54,459 nucleotides of DNA from CAZODA01 sp964578485 (lineage in GTDB: Bacteria; Bacteroidota; Bacteroidia; Bacteroidales; Marinilabiliaceae): positions 1 to 54,459 of the forward strand of contig CAZODA010000021.1 of assembly GCA_964578485.1 (NCBI GenBank), given 5' to 3'. The position numbers and the translations under genes are program-made. Below are positions 51,056 through 54,459 of this stretch, piece after piece. The notes under the pieces were generated by a model, which had not been told where the DNA came from, searched no databases, and was given only the letters and a program-made list of their open reading frames with translations. The stretch's first letter is position 1. Every line of letters begins with the position of its first letter.

Positions 51056-51736
51056 ATGCTAAATTGGAAAGAGTACATTAAAAAGATATTATTGCCTCCT
51101 TTACCGGGTGTAGAGGCACATAGTTTAATGTCGCCAACAACAGGGCCTCTTCCTGCAATAAATAAAAATCCTACGCAGGCAAAAGATAGCAGCGTTTTAA
51201 TATTGCTTTATCCCGGTACTTCAGCTTTGTATTTGCCATTTATTCAGCGCCCTGATTATCAAGGTCATCATGGTGGCCAAATATGTTTGCCCGGAGGTAA
51301 AAGTGAGCCTTGCGATAGTAATTTCTGGGAAACAGCATTACGTGAAACTTCCGAAGAATTGGGGATAGATATTAATGAGATTGAATATTTAGGTGAATTA
51401 TCACAATTATATATTCCACATAGTAATTTCCTTGTTACTCCTTTGGTTGGTTTTTTAAATTACAGGCCTGTTTTTAAACCAAATGAATATGAAGTAAAAG
51501 AGGTTTTTGAAGTGCCTGTAAAAGACTTTTTTAAAAACGATGTGGTTAAAAACTTCACTAAAGATATTAATGGTTTTAGCCTGACAGCACCTTATTATTC
51601 TGTTGCCGGTCGTGAAATATGGGGTGCAACAGCTATGATCTTAGCTGAATTTATTTTTATTTTACAAAAAAGAGCGCCAGACTTACTTAGCGCAATACAT
51701 TCTTGTAATGTTCATAACGTTCAAGAATCTCCCTGA
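51056..51736 (+). CDS. Nudix hydrolase (CoA pyrophosphatase-like)
   Basis: A 226-residue protein; ATG at 51056 is preferred over the adjacent TTG at 51053. The Nudix box runs GGKSEPCDSNFWETALRETSEELGI (about 97-121), with the metal-binding REtSEE core. The preceding LPFIQRPDYQGHHGGQICLPGG resembles the UPF0035 segment typical of CoA diphosphatases (NudL type). It hydrolyses X-linked diphosphates, probably CoA. Its last 50 bases overlap the end of the convergent mltF-like gene. Confidence 0.88.
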   Translation: MLNWKEYIKKILLPPLPGVEAHSLMSPTTGPLPAINKNPTQAKDSSVLILLYPGTSALYLPFIQRPDYQGHHGGQICLPGGKSEPCDSNFWETALRETSEELGIDINEIEYLGELSQLYIPHSNFLVTPLVGFLNYRPVFKPNEYEVKEVFEVPVKDFFKNDVVKNFTKDINGFSLTAPYYSVAGREIWGATAMILAEFIFILQKRAPDLLSAIHSCNVHNVQESP

Positions 51737-53114
51737 CATAATGATAAGGCTCTTCTCCTCTGCAATAGCCAAACTGTACAACCGGATCATTGTAATACTT
51801 TGGATTAGACTTATTTAGTATATAATAGTCAACATTGTTTGTCCATATTATAGGTGATTTTCCGTTTTTTTCAGCTAAGCGCATGGCATCCAATACATGT
51901 CCGATTCCAACATTATAGGAGGCCAAAACAAATTTCAACCTTTCTTCAGGATCTTCAATACGATGTAAGAGGCGTTGGTCTAACCATTTTAATAATTGTA
52001 TTCCACCTCTGATATTTTCACGTGGTGAAGTGATGGTTTTTACACCAAATCTTTCTGCTGTTTCGGGCATTAGTTGCATTAGTCCTTTTGCCCCTGCCCA
52101 ACTTTCAGCATCCGGAATAAAGCGCGATTCTTGATAAATAATTGAGGCAATCAGGCGCCAATCCCAATCATAATTTCCACTTTCATGACGTATCAACTCA
52201 TCATATACCGATACCTGACCTCCCTTAATAGAGTGGAAGCCAACGTCAACAATATGGAAAGAACGTTTATTTTCAAAATACTTCCTATGAGTGCGCTGAT
52301 ATTTTGCTGTTTTTTTAAAACCTACCATCCAATTGTTTATGGCATTTAGTAGTTCAGGATTATTTTTGTTAACGGCCCATGCTTGCCTCTGCGGAAAACT
52401 AATAGCTGTTTCTACATCAATGTTTGGATAATAATTTAGATTTACCCTGGCAAGATTTTCATCACAAACGGTAAGGGGAATCTCCCCTTCAGCAACAAGT
52501 TCAATTAACTGCTCAACTTCATAATCAGGGATTTCTACTATATGAATGCTATCTCCTATCTCATTTGATAGACTAATTAAGCGCTGAACAAAAGCCGAGC
52601 CTTTCTGAACATAAACAGTTTTTCCGGCCAGATCAAGCTGATTTCTAATCAATTCCTTGTATTTAAATTCTGAAAAACCCGGTTTTTCAGGTGAATACGC
52701 TTGTTGAACTAAAACCTGCCTGCTGTAGCTATGGGCTTCGGTAAATGTTACTTTCTGTTCGCTCTCTCGGGTCACAGCCAAATTTGCCGCTATAATATCA
52801 ATTTCACCATTTTGTAAATTGGCGATATTTGCCTGGAGATCGTTGTTTACTGTTACTTCAAGTTTTAAACCAATATAATTTGCAAATTCCTGTAGGAGCT
52901 CAAATTGATATCCCATTGGTTGACCTTTATATACAAAGTAATTGGTAGAGTTATAATTAGTAACAACTCGTATCATGCCGGTTTCCATAATTTGTGGTAG
53001 GTCGGCAATTTTCTCGCTTGAAACAGCCGAGTCTTCAGACTTTTGACGAGTACCCCGGCATGAAGCAGCTGAAATGACAACTATCAATAAGAGTAAGGGG
53101 TAAATTTTTTTCAT
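51687..53114 (-). CDS. MltF-like lytic murein transglycosylase with solute-binding domain
   Basis: A 475-residue lipoprotein; the signal peptide ends in the lipobox SAASC. Residues about 43-275 form a family 3 solute-binding domain (GMIRVVTNYNSTNYFVY, GYQFELLQEFANYIGL, GEIDIIAANLAVT). Residues about 300-465 form the SLT lysozyme-like domain: Glu in IIYQESRFIPDAESWAGAKGLMQLMPETA is the catalytic acid, with VLASYNVGIGHVLDA downstream. It cleaves peptidoglycan to anhydromuropeptides. MltF of E. coli has the same domain order and uses the first domain to sense muropeptides. Confidence 0.9.
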   Translation of the reverse strand: MKKIYPLLLLIVVISAASCRGTRQKSEDSAVSSEKIADLPQIMETGMIRVVTNYNSTNYFVYKGQPMGYQFELLQEFANYIGLKLEVTVNNDLQANIANLQNGEIDIIAANLAVTRESEQKVTFTEAHSYSRQVLVQQAYSPEKPGFSEFKYKELIRNQLDLAGKTVYVQKGSAFVQRLISLSNEIGDSIHIVEIPDYEVEQLIELVAEGEIPLTVCDENLARVNLNYYPNIDVETAISFPQRQAWAVNKNNPELLNAINNWMVGFKKTAKYQRTHRKYFENKRSFHIVDVGFHSIKGGQVSVYDELIRHESGNYDWDWRLIASIIYQESRFIPDAESWAGAKGLMQLMPETAERFGVKTITSPRENIRGGIQLLKWLDQRLLHRIEDPEERLKFVLASYNVGIGHVLDAMRLAEKNGKSPIIWTNNVDYYILNKSNPKYYNDPVVQFGYCRGEEPYHYVREILERYEHYKNVLR

Positions 53115-53204
53115 GGTATTTATTTAAATTTTATATGCCTTGAGTATGAAGCATCCTTTATACGGCATTTAATCTCTACTGTCCTAAATAAATTTATGGC
53201 AGTG

Positions 53205-53212
53205 CAAATTTA
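53205..53212 (-). promoter_or_regulatory. Candidate -7 box of the mltF-like gene
   Basis: TAAATTTG on the minus strand is an exact TAnnTTTG match 90 bases before the ATG. A TTG at the right distance is not evident. Confidence 0.4.
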
Positions 53213-53443
53213 AGGTATTTGCCAGCATATAGCTACGTTTTTCTGATTTTTTCAAATAAGACTCTCTGTATATATTTTTTCCGGAGCTGGCTTTGCTTCT
53301 TTAAATGTAGTGTCTATGCATTTTTGCAATCCAATTTTTGAATTAAAAGATAGTATGATAATTCGAAATCCCAAGCAAGCTATCTGTATCTAATAATATG
53401 TATTATAAAACAACAACACCCATTTTAACTTTTATAAAACATC

Positions 53444-53475
53444 TTGTCATTTTTTTGTATTATTGCGTATATTTG
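53444..53475 (+). promoter_or_regulatory. Promoter just outside the cassette boundary (Pc-like)
   Basis: TTG at 53444-53446, a 21-base spacer and TATATTTG at 53468-53475 make a full Bacteroidota promoter. It ends four bases before the inferred cassette junction (G53479|T53480), so its transcript would start at about the first base of the cassette and read into higB. Confidence 0.6.
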
Positions 53476-53516
53476 GGTGTTAGGGCACATAATCTATACT
53501 TTTTTCACCCATCCAT

Positions 53517-53547
53517 TTGACTCCTCGAAACTTTTAAGTTACCTTTG
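53517..53547 (+). promoter_or_regulatory. Promoter of higBA inside the cassette
   Basis: TTG at 53517-53519 (within ATTTGA), 20 bases, then TACCTTTG at 53540-53547. Transcription would start near 53554, about 15 bases before the higB ATG. Autorepression by HigA at this promoter is expected from the family but no operator repeat was recognised. Confidence 0.6.
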
Positions 53548-53568
53548 CGTTAGATAAATGTAACTGCT

Positions 53569-53916
53569 ATGCAAAGGGCACGAGAGATTATAGCGTATAG
53601 GCACTATTTCGAGGAGTTTTTAAGGGCTCAGCCCACGAAGGTACAGGACAAGATATACAAAATCCTGCACGCCATTGAAACCCTTGAGAGAGTCCCTGCC
53701 CAGTACCTTAAGCATATCGCAGGGACGAATGGGCTGTACGAAGCCAGAATTCAGCTGGGCAGTAATATTTGGAGAGTGTTCTGCTTCTTCGACGGGGAAC
53801 GACTGGTCATCCTGCTGAATGGCTTCCGGAAGAAAACGCAGAAAACCCCCAAAAGAGAAATTGTAAAAGCATTGAGATTAAAGGAGGAGTACTATGAGAA
53901 CAAAGAAAAGCAGTGA
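53569..53916 (+). CDS. higB: HigB/RelE-superfamily toxin (Gp49-like)
   Basis: A 115-residue protein of the phage-derived Gp49-like/HigB group: KVQDKIYKILHAIETLERVP, HIAGTNGLYEARIQLGSNIWRVFCFFDGERLVILLNGFRKKTQKTP (split here by function: the first part a helix, the second the beta sheet), ending EIVKALRLKEEYY. It would cleave mRNA on the ribosome. Toxin-first order with a 23-base overlap into the antitoxin gene is typical of higBA. The region is near 47% GC versus about 37% for neighbours, indicating transfer. Confidence 0.88.
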   Translation: MQRAREIIAYRHYFEEFLRAQPTKVQDKIYKILHAIETLERVPAQYLKHIAGTNGLYEARIQLGSNIWRVFCFFDGERLVILLNGFRKKTQKTPKREIVKALRLKEEYYENKEKQ

Positions 53917-54202
53917 GCTATCCACATGGTCTGAAATAAAGGATAGGGTCTATGGTGAAAAGGGAACAGAGCGACGTGACCGGTTAGAAATGGAAGCTGA
54001 AGGATTCAGCATTGGGCTGCTACTCAAACAAGCGAGAGAAGCCAAGCAGATGACGCAAGAGGATTTGGGGCGGCTAGTCGAAAAGAAGCGCACCTATATC
54101 TCTCGGGTAGAAAATGATGGGAGCAATATTACATTGGGTACGCTATTCCAAATTGTTGAAAAAGGATTGGGTGGCAAGGTTCATATTTCCATCGAGCTCT
54201 AA
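53894..54202 (+). CDS. higA: HigA-type XRE antitoxin
   Basis: A 102-residue protein. A Glu/Arg-rich N-terminal part (1-35) leads into a helix-turn-helix of the XRE family (about 37-92): LLKQAREAKQMTQEDLGRLV, KKRTYISRVEN and NITLGTLFQIVEKG. It would bind HigB and its own promoter. ATG at 53894 lies inside the end of higB. The attC-like palindrome begins 16 bases after its stop, the usual tight packing of a cassette. Confidence 0.9.
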   Translation: MRTKKSSELSTWSEIKDRVYGEKGTERRDRLEMEAEGFSIGLLLKQAREAKQMTQEDLGRLVEKKRTYISRVENDGSNITLGTLFQIVEKGLGGKVHISIEL

Positions 54203-54217
54203 ACGAAATAATAACGT

Positions 54218-54354
54218 GCCCTAACAGCGCCTTGGCTTCAAGCTATGGCGACTTGCCCGATTGATAATTTTGCGTACATTTGGTAGACCGTTTGTTCGCA
54301 GGCTGTTTGTTGGGCACTCTACCGCCCGAACACCAAGCCGCCGTACGTTATGCC
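54218..54354 (+). other. attC-like recombination site (imperfect palindrome)
   Basis: It begins with R''-like GCCCTAAC (54218-54225) and ends at the junction GTTATGCC (54347-54354), about 137 bases. The two sides pair as an imperfect hairpin: CTTGG-C-TTC-AA-GC near the left matches GC-CC-GAA-CA-CCAAG near the right. Inner TGCCC and TGCG segments also find partners, and unpaired bases are scattered along the stem. Extra-helical bases in a long hairpin are the hallmark of attC sites. It could instead be a non-integron palindromic repeat of Bacteroidota. Confidence 0.55.
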
Positions 54355-54373
54355 CTATTTTAAGAAACGACAT

Positions 54374-54459
54374 ATGAACAAGTTGACAGTTATATTTTTA
54401 CTTGTTTTTACCAATCTGCTTTATGGACAAAGTTTTCTTGACAATGACCTAAAATTTAA
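54374..54459 (+). CDS. 5' end of a secreted protein gene in the next cassette (cut by window edge)
   Basis: ATG at 54374 opens a frame of 28 codons that runs off the right edge. It encodes a clear signal peptide (MNKLTVIFLLVFTNLLYGQ) and then SFLDNDLKF. The gene begins 27 bases after the TTATGCC junction, the usual spacing for a cassette gene. Function cannot be told from this fragment. Confidence 0.7.
   Translation, partial: MNKLTVIFLLVFTNLLYGQSFLDNDLKF

Larger units (their letters stand above)
53115..53568. other. Intergenic region containing the cassette boundary
   Basis: This 454-base stretch between the divergent mltF-like and higB genes holds the mltF -7 box, the outer promoter at 53444-53475, the left boundary of the higBA cassette at 53479/53480, and the higBA promoter. 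There is no ORF and no integrase remnant. Composition shifts from AT-rich to about 47% GC within it. Confidence 0.6.
53480..54347 (+). mobile_element. Integron-type gene cassette carrying higBA
   Basis: An 868-base unit. It starts TTAGGGC after a G (53479). The exact complement, as the 11-bp inverted match TGTTAGGGCAC/GTGCCCTAACA, recurs at 54216-54226 at the head of a long imperfect palindrome. The unit ends at ACG|TTATGCC, where a new ORF begins 26 bases on. In an integron cassette the first bases (TTRRRY) are complementary to the R'' box of its own attC site, which is what is seen. GC content is clearly above that of the flanking genes. No integrase gene is visible; the array continues off the right edge. 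Confidence 0.6.

Noticed and set aside
53115..53478. Integron integrase remnant or attI with flanking palindrome left of the cassette
   Set aside because: I searched this gap by eye: AT-rich, no integrase-like frame and no long palindrome, so no integron platform is claimed.
1..54459. CRISPR array, prophage or transposase
   Set aside because: No regularly spaced direct repeats, no phage structural genes and no DDE or tyrosine recombinase frame were found in the window.

Overview
The window looks like the chromosome of an AT-rich Bacteroidota bacterium, most likely a free-living or fermentative member of the Bacteroidales/Marinilabiliales side. The evidence is gldD and gldE, C-terminal type 9 secretion (T9SS) sorting domains of both common types, a DUF4290-murA pair, an HU/mS38-like/RNase G block, a group II GGGP synthase next to a Sfp-type PPTase, and promoters of the Bacteroidota form TTG-(19-21)-TAnnTTTG. 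HydF implies an [FeFe]-hydrogenase and so an anaerobic or microaerobic fermentative life. A GH9 cellulase-like enzyme and a GH10 xylanase point to plant cell wall degradation. No tRNA, rRNA, CRISPR array or transposase was found.

Layout. 1-2.2 kb: end of an unknown gene, a palindromic repeat, an orphan secreted protein and an SRAP (HMCES/YedK) protein. 2.2-6.9 kb (- strand): GH9 and GH10 enzymes separated by a terminator. 7.3-13.3 kb: metal-efflux RND operon (His-rich protein, adaptor, pump, TolC-like). 13.5-16.4 kb: aminotransferase and a degenerate alkaline-phosphatase-fold protein. 16.4-20.3 kb (- strand): ssb-gldE-gldD-PPTase-GGGPS. 20.5-22.6 kb: HU, a 30-residue ribosomal-type protein, rng. 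22.6-24.0 kb (- strand): HD protein and acyl-ACP thioesterase. 24-31.8 kb: NatAB-like ABC exporter, ppx/gppA, sigma54-type response regulator without HTH, an unknown protein plus hydF, and a gliding-type CTD protein. 32-40.3 kb: UvrD helicase, DUF4290-murA (Asp in place of the fosfomycin-target Cys), thioredoxin-fold protein without CXXC, grpE-dnaJ, oxyR. 40.4-46.6 kb: trpL-trpEDCFBA. 46.7-53.1 kb: EF-G2-like factor, DUF190, LolE-like permease, Nudix hydrolase, MltF-like lipoprotein. 53.4-54.5 kb: a GC-richer higBA cassette with integron-cassette architecture and the start of a second one.

The two most notable items are these. (1) A complete ribosome-mediated attenuator precedes the trp operon: an unannotated 26-residue leader peptide with three tandem Trp codons, a hairpin sequestering the antiterminator strand, a competing antiterminator, and a 14-bp terminator. 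The operon it controls has no trpG. (2) The right end looks like an integron/CALIN cassette array. The higBA segment begins with TTAGGGC, carries the complementary GCCCTAA downstream, and ends in a roughly 137-bp imperfect palindrome with a new cassette starting at its edge. A Bacteroidota promoter lies just outside the left boundary. All functional calls are from reading the sequence; no database search or folding program was run.
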